Assembly: GCA_013044295.1 (NCBI GenBank)
Contig: JABEUU010000129.1
Span: 1 to 43,536, forward strand
Source of the DNA: Candidatus Dormiibacterota bacterium
GTDB lineage: Bacteria > Chloroflexota > Dormibacteria > Aeolococcales > Bog-877
DNA: 43,536 nt
Direction of reading: 5' to 3'
The notes below the pieces were generated by a model. That model did no database searches. It had not been told where the DNA came from and was given only the letters and a program-made list of their open reading frames with translations. The translations under genes were made by a program, and so were the position numbers. Each line of letters opens with the position of its first letter. The stretch's first letter is position 1. Below, piece after piece: positions 23,521-31,981 of this stretch.

Positions 23521-24304
23521 CAGGCGAGGTCCAACTCCTGCTCCAGCGCTGGCCCGGCCGGAAGCCGGTGCGCCAAGGGCCGCTGGGAGGCTCCGACTGG
23601 GCCGCTCGCAGGCGGATCCTGGGCCGAGTCGAACCCGAGCGGGAACGCCAGGCAACCCGCGGGGTCCACCGCGATCCCGACGTTGGCCCCCCGCTTGGCG
23701 GATCTAACTCCCACCAGACGCGCGCCACCAGCGGTCTCCACCACGTGGTCGTAGGCACCGGCGCGGAATGCGCTGTCCCTCACCATGCCGTAGAGGATGC
23801 CATCGGTCCGCTCTGAAGAGCAAATCGAAAGGGAGTCCGGACGCAGCAGCAGGGATACCTGAGTCCTGGGACTGGGACGCTCGACGGCCGTGGCCACCAC
23901 ATCCATGGAGCCGATCCGGACTCGGCACAGCCGGTCTCCCGCCAGGCCGACCACCGTCCTGGTGAGGTGCCCGGACAGCCCGGGGAACTGGGCCACAAGC
24001 GGATCTGCAGGGTGCCAACACACATCCTCCGGAGAGGCCACCTGGCAGATCCGACCGTCTCTGATGACCGCCCGTTGGTCGGCAAGCGCGAACGCCTCTT
24101 GTTGGTCATGGGTGATGTAGATGACCGTGACGCCGCTGTCCCGCGACAGGGTGGCGATCTCGACCCGGATCTGCTCGCGCAGATGAATGTCCAGGTTGCG
24201 GTCGCGCCACAGCCAGTCAGCGCCAACGCAAGTCCGCTCGTGGCCAACAAGAGCGGCCGCCAGCGCGCGCCCTCGGACACCTTAGCCAACAGAGTCACTC
24301 TCAT
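23520..24304 (-). pseudogene. Deletion scar: lipoprotein signal peptide joined out of frame to an ABC ATPase C-terminus
   Basis: From the ATG at 24304, which has a GGGAGTGAAGG site, the frame reads MRVTLLAKVSEGARWRP and a lipoprotein signal LALALTGCGA, like the start of a substrate-binding lipoprotein. About 36 codons in, the sequence switches to an ABC ATPase in another frame. NLDIHLREQIRVEIATL is followed by the H-loop VIYITHDQQEAFALAD, then GRICQVASPEDVCW and a TOBE-like domain to 23520. The ATPase frame has no Walker A, no good Walker B and no start codon before the GTG at 24041. It is best read as a deletion that removed most of an operon. The last base pairs still couple to the membrane-protein gene. 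Confidence 0.75.
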
Positions 24305-24372
24305 CCTTCACTCCCGCAACCTACACGGCCCCGGGCACCGGCCCGAGGCGGACTCCGCCATGGTCGAGGACT

Positions 24373-24415
24373 CCCGACTAGGCGGGTTCTAAGGGAAAGC
24401 TATGGCGCGGTTAAG
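24373..24415 (-). promoter_or_regulatory. Pho-box-like array upstream of the transporter scar
   Basis: On the minus strand four related 7-mers start exactly 11 nt apart: CTTAACC, CATAGCT, CTTAGAA, CCTAGTC. Direct repeats at 11-nt steps are the known layout of PhoB/PhoP binding sites. The first two repeats and their spacers are nearly identical to the array in front of pstB. It lies 69 nt upstream of the remnant's ATG, so the lost operon was probably controlled by phosphate. Confidence 0.65.
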
Positions 24416-24478
24416 GGCGCCTGGGAAATGCACGCGGGCGGGGGCAGCACACCGCTCCTGGGCCAGCCCGAGCGACGG

Positions 24479-25327
24479 CTAGGTGGGCAACTGGGCGGCG
24501 TAGCGAACGGCCCGCCGGCCCACCAACCTGCCCACCCCGATCAGGACCAGGATCATCGCCAAGATGACCAGCCCGGCCGCCCCTGCCACCTCATGTTCAA
24601 GCTGCGTGGGCAAGGTGGCGTTGAGGTAGACCACGTAGGTCAAATAGCCGATGGGATGCTGGAAAAGGGTAAGCGTCGGGTTCTGGTCGGTGAACCCTAC
24701 CGTGTAGAGCAGAGGCGCGGTCTCGCCAACGGCGATCGCCAGAGCCACCACCAGTCCCGATGCGATCCCCGGGATGGCCGGGGGCAACAGGGCGCGCCGA
24801 AGGATGGTGACGCGGGGTAGCCCCAGGGCGATGGCCGCGTCGCGCAGGGTGGCTGGCACCTGCATAAGCGCGACCTCGGTGGTCTTGACGACGTAGGGGA
24901 GCACGATGGCGGAGAGTGCCAGGATCGCCGCCAGTAGTGAGAAGCCCCAGTGAAACTCCTGGTCCAGGACGATGTAGCCGACAAAGCCGATCACGATCGA
25001 GGGGACCCCGGCCAGGGTCTCGTAGCCGAGGCGAAGAATGCCCCCGCGAGTGGGACTGGCAAACTCCGCCAGGTAGATGCCGCCGGCGATCCCCACCGGC
25101 CCGGCCACCACCAGGATGCCCACCATCAGCAGGCCACTGCCCAGGATCGCGTTCTGGAGGCCGTTGCTGGCCGTGGTGGCCGTCAGCAGATGCGCGTTGA
25201 GAGCCGGGGCCGACTGCTGCAGCAGGCTGGCGATGATGGCCAGCGATGGCACGATGACGATGGCCAGAGCCAGCAGGCAAAGGCCCCAGAAGACCAGGTC
25301 GCGTCCCCGGCGCAGCGTCGAGCGCAC
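24479..25327 (-). CDS. pstA: Phosphate ABC transporter permease PstA
   Basis: The 282-residue product starts at a GTG 2 nt after the pstC stop. It has six hydrophobic helices and the binding-protein-dependent permease pattern: GPVGIAGGIYLAEFA, then YETLAGVPSIVIGFVGYIV and the ATPase-contact loop ATLRDAAIALGLPRVTILRRALLP. It forms the phosphate channel with PstC. It is the last gene of a pstB-pstS-pstC-pstA operon. No clear terminator is seen in the 60 nt that follow. Confidence 0.93.
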   Translation of the reverse strand: MRSTLRRGRDLVFWGLCLLALAIVIVPSLAIIASLLQQSAPALNAHLLTATTASNGLQNAILGSGLLMVGILVVAGPVGIAGGIYLAEFASPTRGGILRLGYETLAGVPSIVIGFVGYIVLDQEFHWGFSLLAAILALSAIVLPYVVKTTEVALMQVPATLRDAAIALGLPRVTILRRALLPPAIPGIASGLVVALAIAVGETAPLLYTVGFTDQNPTLTLFQHPIGYLTYVVYLNATLPTQLEHEVAGAAGLVILAMILVLIGVGRLVGRRAVRYAAQLPT

Positions 25328-25329
25328 GG

Positions 25330-26409
25330 TCAGATGCCTCGACCCACAGGCAGCACCGCCCCGCCGCTGACACGTCGGATCACCAGACGGCCGATCAGAT
25401 TGGTGGCGACGGTGATCACCAAAAGCACCACGCCAATCGCGGCCAGCGCGTGAATCGCCATCCCGGTGGCATCGGTGAGGGCGGAGTCCAGCATGGCCAC
25501 AATGGTTGCCGCCAAAGTCGAGAACGGCGAGTAGATGTTCACCGGGAAGCCGTTGAGCAGGTTGCCGCTGATCATCAGCACCGCCATGGTCTCTCCCAGC
25601 GCCCGCGCCCAGCCCAGGATGGCCGCCGCCAGAATGCCCCTTCGGACATAGGGGATGGTCACCACCTTGGCGGTCTCGTACTGGGTCATCCCGAGCGCCA
25701 GGGCCCCTTCCTTGGCCAGGATCGGCACCGTGCGGATGAGCTCACGGGTGGTGGCGGCGATGATCGGGATGATCATGACCGCCAGGATCAGAGACGCGGT
25801 CAGTAGTCCCTCACCACCGCCCACGCCCCCACGGAATATGGGGATCACCGAACCCAGCTCGGTGAGGATGGGAAAGACGTGCTTGGCCAGCAAGGGCCCG
25901 AACACCAAGATGCCCCAAAACCCATAGACAACACTGGGGATCCCCGCCAGCAACTCCAGGAAGATGGAGAGGCTGCTCTGCAGCCCGGCCGGCACCCGCT
26001 CGGTCAGGGCCAGGACCGCTCCGACCGCCGCCGGCACGGCGATCAGAAGCGCGATCAACGACGACGCCAGCGTCCCGAAGATGAATGGAAGGGCGCCATA
26101 GCTAGCCCCGTGGGGAGCCAGCACACCGTGGTGGACGGTTTCCTTGGTGATGTAGAGATTGCCGAAGGTGAAGATCTGACCGGTGAAGAAGTTGGTGCCG
26201 CTGTAGACGAACGCTGGGATCGCCTCCCGAATCATCTCCGCGGCCAGGAACAGCAGCATCAGGGTTGGCACCAGGGCCGCCGCCAAGAGCGCGCCGCGCA
26301 CCGCTCGGTCCCGACCGGTCAGGTCGGCATCGGCAAGCCGGCGGCGCGGGGGCACCACGGTGGGACCGGCGTCGCCGCCGGCCCCACGCGCGTTGCCAAG
26401 GAATCTCAT
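25330..26409 (-). CDS. pstC: Phosphate ABC transporter permease PstC
   Basis: I take the ATG at 26409; the ORF-track TTG one codon upstream is less likely. The 359-residue product has an N-terminal extension, then six or seven helices. Typical PstC stretches are FLELLAGIPSVVYGFWGILVFGP and the coupling loop AKEGALALGMTQYETAKVV. It lies 25 nt after pstS and is followed closely by pstA. Its role is to form the transmembrane path for phosphate. Confidence 0.93.
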   Translation of the reverse strand: MRFLGNARGAGGDAGPTVVPPRRRLADADLTGRDRAVRGALLAAALVPTLMLLFLAAEMIREAIPAFVYSGTNFFTGQIFTFGNLYITKETVHHGVLAPHGASYGALPFIFGTLASSLIALLIAVPAAVGAVLALTERVPAGLQSSLSIFLELLAGIPSVVYGFWGILVFGPLLAKHVFPILTELGSVIPIFRGGVGGGEGLLTASLILAVMIIPIIAATTRELIRTVPILAKEGALALGMTQYETAKVVTIPYVRRGILAAAILGWARALGETMAVLMISGNLLNGFPVNIYSPFSTLAATIVAMLDSALTDATGMAIHALAAIGVVLLVITVATNLIGRLVIRRVSGGAVLPVGRGI

Positions 26410-26434
26410 CAAGGGGACAGCTGCTACCTGCTCT

Positions 26435-27592
26435 CTACCCCGTGATCTTGTTGATCGCGGCTTCCACCTTGGGGATCACGCTGGTCGGCAGGGCCACGAA
26501 GTTGACCGCCGAGAGGTTGCCGCCGGTGGCACCCCCGGTGGGGCTGATCGCCCAGTACAGGAACGTCCGAATCGCCTCCGCCGTGGTGGGGTTGGGCTGG
26601 GTCTTCTGGATCATCAGGTACTCGAAGTTGATGATCGGGTAGGAGTTGGCCCCCGAACTGTAGATCAGCGACTGGCGCAGGTTGGACGGTGTGCTGCCAG
26701 ATGAGGCATTGACCGCCGAGGTGATCGTGGCCAGGTCGGGGACCAGATAGTTGCCCGCCTGGTTCTGCAGCAGGGCCTCCTGCAGCCCCTGCTGGAGGGC
26801 TGTGTTCTCCACGCTGACTCCGATGTAGGCGACGCATCCGGGATTGGCCTTGCAAACCTGGATCATCCCGGGGTTGCCGTTGGCCGTGAGTTCGTTGGAC
26901 ACGGAGGGCCAGGTCACGGTGGTCCCGAAGGCCGGCCCGTTGGCCCAAGCCGAATTGGTCTTGGTCAGCAGGCTGGTGAAGATGAAGGTGTCGCCAGAGG
27001 AATCCACCCTCCGCACTGGCACAACCTTGACGGCTGGGAGCGTGACCCCGGGGTTGATGCTGGCCAGCTGAGGGTCGTTCCACTTCGTGATCTTGCCCTC
27101 ATACATTTGGGCCAGAATGTTGCCGGTGATCTTGAGGTTGGCGGGCATCCCGGGCACGTTGTAGTCAACCGCTTGGGCGGAGATTGCGATCGGGATGTTG
27201 AGCAAGCTGGGATTGGCGGTGGCCTGGGCCGGGGAGAGGTAAGCGTCCGAGCCCCCCATCTGCACCAGGTTGCCAACGGCCTCGCTGATCCCCAGTCCCG
27301 AGCCGCCCGGACCCGGAGCCAAGGTGATGTTGGAGTAGGCCGCGTGAACCTGAGGCGCCAGCACCTGCAGGTACGGATAGATCAGGGTCGATCCCGCCTC
27401 GTTGAGCGTGACCGCGGTGGACGGATTCCCCCTGGCCGCTGCCGCCGGCTGGCCGGAGCTGCTGCTCGGGGCCGGGCTCTTGGCGGGGTGGGTGGTGGTG
27501 GTTGTGCCGCAGGCGCTCAGGGCCAGCGCGCAGGCGCCGATCGCCAGTGGAATAACGCCGAATCGGGGGTTGCCGACGAATTTAGGGTGCAT
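26435..27592 (-). CDS. pstS: Phosphate-binding lipoprotein PstS
   Basis: The ATG at 27592 follows a GGGAGG site. The 385-residue product has a lipoprotein signal ending LSAC, a Ser/Pro/Thr linker, and a PstS body: EAGSTLIYPYLQVLAP, the GSGLGISEAV loop, VQMGGSDAYLSP, and RRVDSSGDTFIF, all of which contribute phosphate contacts in PstS. It captures phosphate outside the membrane and passes it to PstC/PstA. It sits 63 nt after pstB, which may allow a separate promoter or processing site. Confidence 0.95.
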   Translation of the reverse strand: MHPKFVGNPRFGVIPLAIGACALALSACGTTTTTHPAKSPAPSSSSGQPAAAARGNPSTAVTLNEAGSTLIYPYLQVLAPQVHAAYSNITLAPGPGGSGLGISEAVGNLVQMGGSDAYLSPAQATANPSLLNIPIAISAQAVDYNVPGMPANLKITGNILAQMYEGKITKWNDPQLASINPGVTLPAVKVVPVRRVDSSGDTFIFTSLLTKTNSAWANGPAFGTTVTWPSVSNELTANGNPGMIQVCKANPGCVAYIGVSVENTALQQGLQEALLQNQAGNYLVPDLATITSAVNASSGSTPSNLRQSLIYSSGANSYPIINFEYLMIQKTQPNPTTAEAIRTFLYWAISPTGGATGGNLSAVNFVALPTSVIPKVEAAINKITG

Positions 27593-27655
27593 TGAATCCT
27601 CCCATAGAAATTTGGTGAACCTCCATCGAACTGGTGCGGGGCGTCCCCCTGGCAG

Positions 27656-28462
27656 TTACGCTGTTCGTCCCTCAAGGTAGGCGCGGCTCCGCTCGTCCCC
27701 AGGGTGGTCGAAGAAGGCGCGAACCGGCGACTGCTCGATCGCCTCCCCGGCCATCATGAACAGGACCTCGTCGGCGCAGCGCGCCGCCTGCTGCAGGTTG
27801 TGGGTGACAAACACCACCGTCTTGCTGCCGCGGAAGCTGGCCACCAGCTCCTCGATCCGGCCGGTGCTGTGCGGGTCCAGCGAAGACGTCGGCTCGTCCA
27901 ACAGCAGCACTTCCGGCTCCACCGCCAACGCTCGCGCCATGCAGAGGAGCTGCTGTTGGCCTCCGGAGAGCATGAACGGCGTCCCTCCGAGGCGGTCGCG
28001 CACGGCCTCCCAGAGACCGACGTCACGGAGCAGGCCCTCGGTTCGCGCCTTCACCTCACCGCGCGCCCAGAGCCCGTGGATACGGGCCCCCAGGGAGACG
28101 TTCTCGGCGATGCTTTGGGGAAACGGGTTGGGCCGCTGAAACAGCATGCCCATGCGCCGGCGCAGGTCGCGCACGTCGGTGCCGCGAGCGTAGATGTTGC
28201 TCCCCTCCAGCAGGATGCTCCCATCGAGGTGAAATCCCGGCCGCTGGTCGTGGAGCCGGTTGAGCGCCCTCAGGAGGGTGGTCTTGCCGCAGCCGGTGGG
28301 TCCGATCAGGGCGGTGACCTTGCCTCTGGCGATTTGCGCCGAGATCCCCTTCAGGACCTGAGTGGACCCGAACCTGACGCTCAGGTCTTGGATGGCGACG
28401 GCGCCCTCGCCAACCGCCGCCGAAGCCACGTCGGGCGGTGTCCCCCGGCTCTCCATAAGCAT
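27656..28462 (-). CDS. pstB: Phosphate ABC transporter ATPase PstB
   Basis: The 268-residue product has Walker A GPTGCGKTT, the Q-loop MGMLFQRPNPFPQSI, signature LSGGQQQLLCMARAL and Walker B VLLLDEPTSSLDP. The start is either the ATG at 28462 or the one two codons later. It powers the Pst importer. In this operon it is the first gene, whereas most pst operons put it last. A Pho-box-like array lies immediately upstream, ending about 20 nt before the start. Confidence 0.95.
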   Translation of the reverse strand: MLMESRGTPPDVASAAVGEGAVAIQDLSVRFGSTQVLKGISAQIARGKVTALIGPTGCGKTTLLRALNRLHDQRPGFHLDGSILLEGSNIYARGTDVRDLRRRMGMLFQRPNPFPQSIAENVSLGARIHGLWARGEVKARTEGLLRDVGLWEAVRDRLGGTPFMLSGGQQQLLCMARALAVEPEVLLLDEPTSSLDPHSTGRIEELVASFRGSKTVVFVTHNLQQAARCADEVLFMMAGEAIEQSPVRAFFDHPGDERSRAYLEGRTA

Positions 28463-28480
28463 GACGCCAGCATATGGAGG

Positions 28481-28523
28481 CTCTACTAAGACTCGGTTAT
28501 GTAAAAGCTATGGGGCGGTTAAG
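28481..28523 (-). promoter_or_regulatory. Pho-box-like array upstream of pstB
   Basis: On the minus strand four related 7-mers start exactly 11 nt apart: CTTAACC, CATAGCT, CATAACC, CTTAGTA. This is the direct-repeat, 11-nt-period layout of PhoB/PhoP operators, placed just upstream of a pst operon, where such a site is expected. The 7-mer differs from the Escherichia coli and Streptomyces consensus, so the call rests on periodicity, position and a second copy at 24373-24415. Confidence 0.72.
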
Positions 28524-28537
28524 GCCCCGCCGGGGAC

Positions 28538-29800
28538 TCAGTCAGCCAGCTGGCGGAATGCCAGACAGGCGTTGTGGCCGCCGAAACCAAAGGAGTTGTT
28601 GAGGACCAGCCGAGGCTGCACCAGGCGCACTCCCTCCGTGACGTAGTCGAGATCGCACGCCGGATCGGGCGTCTCGTAGTTGATCGTGGGCGGCACCCGT
28701 CCGTCCACGATCGCCATCACCGAGAAGACGGATTCGATGGCCCCCGCCGCTCCCAGGCTGTGCCCCGTCATGGACTTGGTGGATGAGACCGGGATCAGCC
28801 GCGACCGCTCTCCCAGCACACTCTTGATGGCGGCGGTCTCGGCCGCATCGTTGAGTGGAGTGGAGGTTCCGTGGGCGTTGATGTAGTCGACATCCGCCGC
28901 GCTGGCCCCCGCCTTCTCCAGCGCCCGCTGCATCGCCCGGCGGGCGCCCCGCCCGGTCGGCTCAGGGGCCGTCAGGTGATAGGCATCGGCGCTGGCACCG
29001 TAGCCAGCCACCTCGGCCAGGATGAGAGCCCCCCGCCGACGCGCTCGTTGATACTCCTCCAGCACCAGAATCCCGCATGCCTCGGCGACCACGAAGCCAT
29101 CTCTGCCCGCATCGAAGGGCCGGCTGGCGTGCTCCGGGTCATCGTTGCGTTGGGAGAGCGCTCGCATGGAGCTGAAGGCACCCACCGCCAGCGGGGTGAT
29201 GGTCGCCTCGCTGCCCCCGGCGATGCAGGCGACAGCGTCGCCGCGGCGAATGATTTCGGCGGCCTCCCCGATGGCGTGGGCGCCGCTGGCACAGGCGGAG
29301 ACCAGGCCGAAGTTGGGCCCGCTGGCGCCGAAGCGCATCGCGATCTCGCCCGCCGCGATATCCACCATGATCATCGGAACCGTGAAGGGGCTGAGACGCC
29401 GGGGACCCTTCTCGGCCAGGGTCAAGGTGGCCTCCTCCATGACCTTTAGGCCACCGATCCCGGAGCCCACGATCACCCCCACCTCGTCACGGTTGGAGTC
29501 GTCGATCACAAGTCCTGACTGCTGCATGGCCTCGCTGGTGGCCGCCAGCGCGAACTGGGTGAAGCGAGCGGTCCGGCTCACCTGCTTGCGGTCGATGAAG
29601 TCGGTGGGTTCAAAGCCGAGCACCTCGCCGGCCATCTGGGACCCGAAGGGTGAGGGATCGAAGGAGGTGATCCGGGCAATCCCGTTGCGGCCGGCGCAGA
29701 GCGCCTCCCAGCTGGCCTGCACCCCGATTCCTACCGGAGTCACCACGCCCATCCCGGTGATGACCACTCGACGCGACCGGGTCTCGTCTGAACCGCTCAA
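28538..29800 (-). CDS. fabF: Beta-ketoacyl-ACP synthase II
   Basis: The TTG at 29800 follows a GAGGAGGAG site and overlaps the fabH stop (TTGA), giving 420 residues. The catalytic Cys is in VSACASGAH, the two His are in NAHGTSTPLND and GHSLGAAGAIE, and the Lys is in STKSMTG. The end is the usual SFGFGGHNACL. It extends acyl chains in fatty-acid synthesis using malonyl-ACP. It is cotranscribed with fabH and faces the pst promoter region at its 3' end. Confidence 0.96.
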   Translation of the reverse strand: MSGSDETRSRRVVITGMGVVTPVGIGVQASWEALCAGRNGIARITSFDPSPFGSQMAGEVLGFEPTDFIDRKQVSRTARFTQFALAATSEAMQQSGLVIDDSNRDEVGVIVGSGIGGLKVMEEATLTLAEKGPRRLSPFTVPMIMVDIAAGEIAMRFGASGPNFGLVSACASGAHAIGEAAEIIRRGDAVACIAGGSEATITPLAVGAFSSMRALSQRNDDPEHASRPFDAGRDGFVVAEACGILVLEEYQRARRRGALILAEVAGYGASADAYHLTAPEPTGRGARRAMQRALEKAGASAADVDYINAHGTSTPLNDAAETAAIKSVLGERSRLIPVSSTKSMTGHSLGAAGAIESVFSVMAIVDGRVPPTINYETPDPACDLDYVTEGVRLVQPRLVLNNSFGFGGHNACLAFRQLAD

Positions 29801-30954
29801 CCCCGCTCCTCCTCCCCAGTGCCCGCCTCGTTCAAGGCCCGGCCCAGATGCTTTTGCGAACGCGCCTCCAAGCCAACGGGATCATCGATCCCGATGGCCG
29901 TCGACCCCCAGCGGAGCAGCAGCCCGCCCCAGGTGAGTCCAGCGCCGAAGGCTACCAGACAGATCAGATCACCGCTTTGGCACCGGCCCTGCTCCGCCGC
30001 CTCGGCCAGGGCCAAAGGGATCGAGGCCGAGGAGGTGTTGCCCAGCCGCTCCAGATTGCCGGCGAAGCGCTCCAGCGGCAGCTCCAGGCGCCCGGCGGCG
30101 GTCGCCAGAATCCGGGAATTTGCCTGATGGGGAACGACCATTGTCAGCTGGTCCGGACTGCTGCCCACGGCCTCCGCCAGACGGGCCACGACCTGCTCCA
30201 GGATCTTGGTGCTGAACCGGAACACCTCGCGCCCGTTCATGGTCACCACTCTCCCCAGCGCCCTGGGTGAGGCGGTGTACCCGGGCCGGTCGGTCGGCTG
30301 GGAAGTTGCCTGGAAGGGCAGGGTCCCCAGGGCCAGCGCTCCTCGGCCATCGGCGCCCAGGTCGATCGCGAGCAACTCACTGCCGCCCGCGTCCGGGCCG
30401 CCGACGAGGAAAGCTCCTGCGCCATCCCCGAAGAGGACCGCGGTCGACCGATCAGACCAGTCCACCAGCCGGCTGAAGATCTCGGCTGCCACCACCAGCA
30501 CTCGCCGGCTCAGTCCGGTGTGGATCAGGGCCTGGGCCAGGGCCAACCCATAGATGGCGCCGGAGCAGGCGGCCTGGACATCGAAGGCCGGGCCGTGGGG
30601 GCAGCCCAGATCCGCCTGTAGGCGACACGCGAGGGAAGGGAAGGTCTCGTCTGGGGAACTGCTGGAACAGATCACCGTGTCGACCTCGGCAGCCTCCACG
30701 CCGGCGGCGGCCAGCGCGGCCCGAGCGGCCCGGGCGGCCAGCTGCAGCAGGGTCTCCTCGGGGCTGGCTACCCGGCGCTCACGGATCCCGGTCCGGCTGG
30801 AGATCCATTCATCGGAGGTATCCAGGAAGTGCTCGACCTCGGCATTGGACACCACGATCTGGGGCAGGGCGCTGCCAACCGCCATCACCCGGCAGCCCGG
30901 AACGGCCGGACCGGTAGCGGCGTTGCCGGGCTGCGCCCTCCACACTGATCCCAT
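29797..30954 (-). CDS. fabH: Beta-ketoacyl-ACP synthase III
   Basis: The ATG at 30954 (MGSVWRAQ) gives 385 residues; an ATG near 30888 (MAVGSALPQ) is a shorter option. The frame before it overlaps the accD side and is rejected. Active-site residues are Cys in VQAACSGAIYGL, His in VVPHQANSRI and Asn in RLGNTSSASIPLAL. TSDEWISSRTGIRERR is also typical. It starts fatty-acid chains by condensing an acyl-CoA with malonyl-ACP. The C-terminus extends about 30 residues beyond the usual GGLLLRW ending, which seems a poorly conserved tail. Confidence 0.94.
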   Translation of the reverse strand: MGSVWRAQPGNAATGPAVPGCRVMAVGSALPQIVVSNAEVEHFLDTSDEWISSRTGIRERRVASPEETLLQLAARAARAALAAAGVEAAEVDTVICSSSSPDETFPSLACRLQADLGCPHGPAFDVQAACSGAIYGLALAQALIHTGLSRRVLVVAAEIFSRLVDWSDRSTAVLFGDGAGAFLVGGPDAGGSELLAIDLGADGRGALALGTLPFQATSQPTDRPGYTASPRALGRVVTMNGREVFRFSTKILEQVVARLAEAVGSSPDQLTMVVPHQANSRILATAAGRLELPLERFAGNLERLGNTSSASIPLALAEAAEQGRCQSGDLICLVAFGAGLTWGGLLLRWGSTAIGIDDPVGLEARSQKHLGRALNEAGTGEEERG

Positions 30955-30982
30955 CGCGTCCCCAAGGCTCAAAGTGCCCTCT

Positions 30983-31023
30983 AGGTTACGGGCTCGGCCC
31001 GGATTTGGCCCAGGGCGTAACCT
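30983..31023. promoter_or_regulatory. Inverted repeat in the fabH-accD divergent promoter region
   Basis: AGGTTACGGGCTCGGCC and its partner ending CGTAACCT pair at 14 of 17 positions around a 7-nt centre; the outer 8 bp (AGGTTACG/CGTAACCT) are perfect. The site lies in the 175-bp gap between two divergent lipid-synthesis units. It could be an operator for a dimeric repressor of both, as FapR or FasR is in other bacteria, or an RNA hairpin. The sequence does not match a consensus I know. Confidence 0.45.
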
Positions 31024-31129
31024 TTCCGGCGGTGCAGGACTCTGCTTGCGTCGGTAGGGCGCCCAGGCGCGACCAATTGAGGGCACCGGAGATGCGCCAG
31101 AGCGGAATGCTCGAGAAGGGAGGACGTGG

Positions 31130-31981
31130 ATGTCGATAAGTGCCACCTACGCCCGTTCGCAGGCCGGCCCGGATGCCGGGGCGTTCACCTGTACGGCCTG
31201 TAAGGCCACCTACCCGCTGGCCCAAGTGGCCGGCAACCTCTACGTCTGCCCGGGTTGCTCTCATCATGCGCGGATCGGCGCCCATGAAAGGGTGCGTCAG
31301 TTGGCCGACCGGGGCACCTTCCAGGAGTGGGACGCCGCCCTTGCCGGCACCGACCGGCTGGAGTTCTTCGACACCAGGGCATATGTCGACCGTCTCGACG
31401 AGGCCCGGGTTCGACAGCAGTTGCCCGACGCTATCCTGACCGGCCAGGCCGCCCTCCAGGGCCATCAGGTCGGCCTCGCTGCCTTTGACTTCGGGTTCAT
31501 GGGGGGCAGCCTGTCGACCGCGGTGGGCGAGCGCCTCGCCCGCGCCATCGAGCACAGCGCCGAGGCCGGTCTGCCCTTCGTCTGCGTCACCTCATCGGGC
31601 GGCGCCAGAATGCAGGAGGGAGTCTTCTCCCTGATGCAGATGGCCAAGAGCGTGGCGGCCCTGCACCGGCTGGCGGAGGCGCACCTGCCCTTCATATCCA
31701 TCCTGGTGGATCCCACCATGGGCGGCAGCATCGCCAGTTTCGCTGCCCTTGGCGATGTGATCCTGGCCGAGCCCAAGGCGATGATCGGATTCACCGGGGC
31801 CCGGGTGATCACCCAGGCGACCTACGAGCAGCTCCCGGCGGGTTTCCAGACCAGTGAGTTCCACCATGCCCGGGGCCTGATCGACCGGGTGGTCGACCGA
31901 CGCGAGCTCAAGGAGGTCCTGGCCCAGCTTTTGGCGGTCCTGGCAGGGCCGTCAGGGGAGCACAGCCAGGCTCTGGCATGA
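31130..31981 (+). CDS. accD: Acetyl-CoA carboxylase carboxyltransferase beta subunit
   Basis: The ATG at 31130 follows GGGAGGA. The 283-residue product has the four-Cys zinc ribbon (CTACKATYPL and YVCPGC) at about residues 21-43, then the carboxyltransferase core with FDFGFMGGSLSTAVGE, TSSGGARMQEGVFSLMQMAK and DPTMGGSIASFA. It transfers a carboxyl group from biotin to acetyl-CoA together with AccA, to which it is joined by an ATGA overlap. Biotin carboxylase and carrier genes are not in the window. Confidence 0.95.
   Translation: MSISATYARSQAGPDAGAFTCTACKATYPLAQVAGNLYVCPGCSHHARIGAHERVRQLADRGTFQEWDAALAGTDRLEFFDTRAYVDRLDEARVRQQLPDAILTGQAALQGHQVGLAAFDFGFMGGSLSTAVGERLARAIEHSAEAGLPFVCVTSSGGARMQEGVFSLMQMAKSVAALHRLAEAHLPFISILVDPTMGGSIASFAALGDVILAEPKAMIGFTGARVITQATYEQLPAGFQTSEFHHARGLIDRVVDRRELKEVLAQLLAVLAGPSGEHSQALA

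Noticed and set aside
28525-28537. CCCCGGCGGGG after fabF as a terminator
   Set aside because: The stem would be about 4 bp with a minimal loop and no T tail; it also abuts the Pho-like array.
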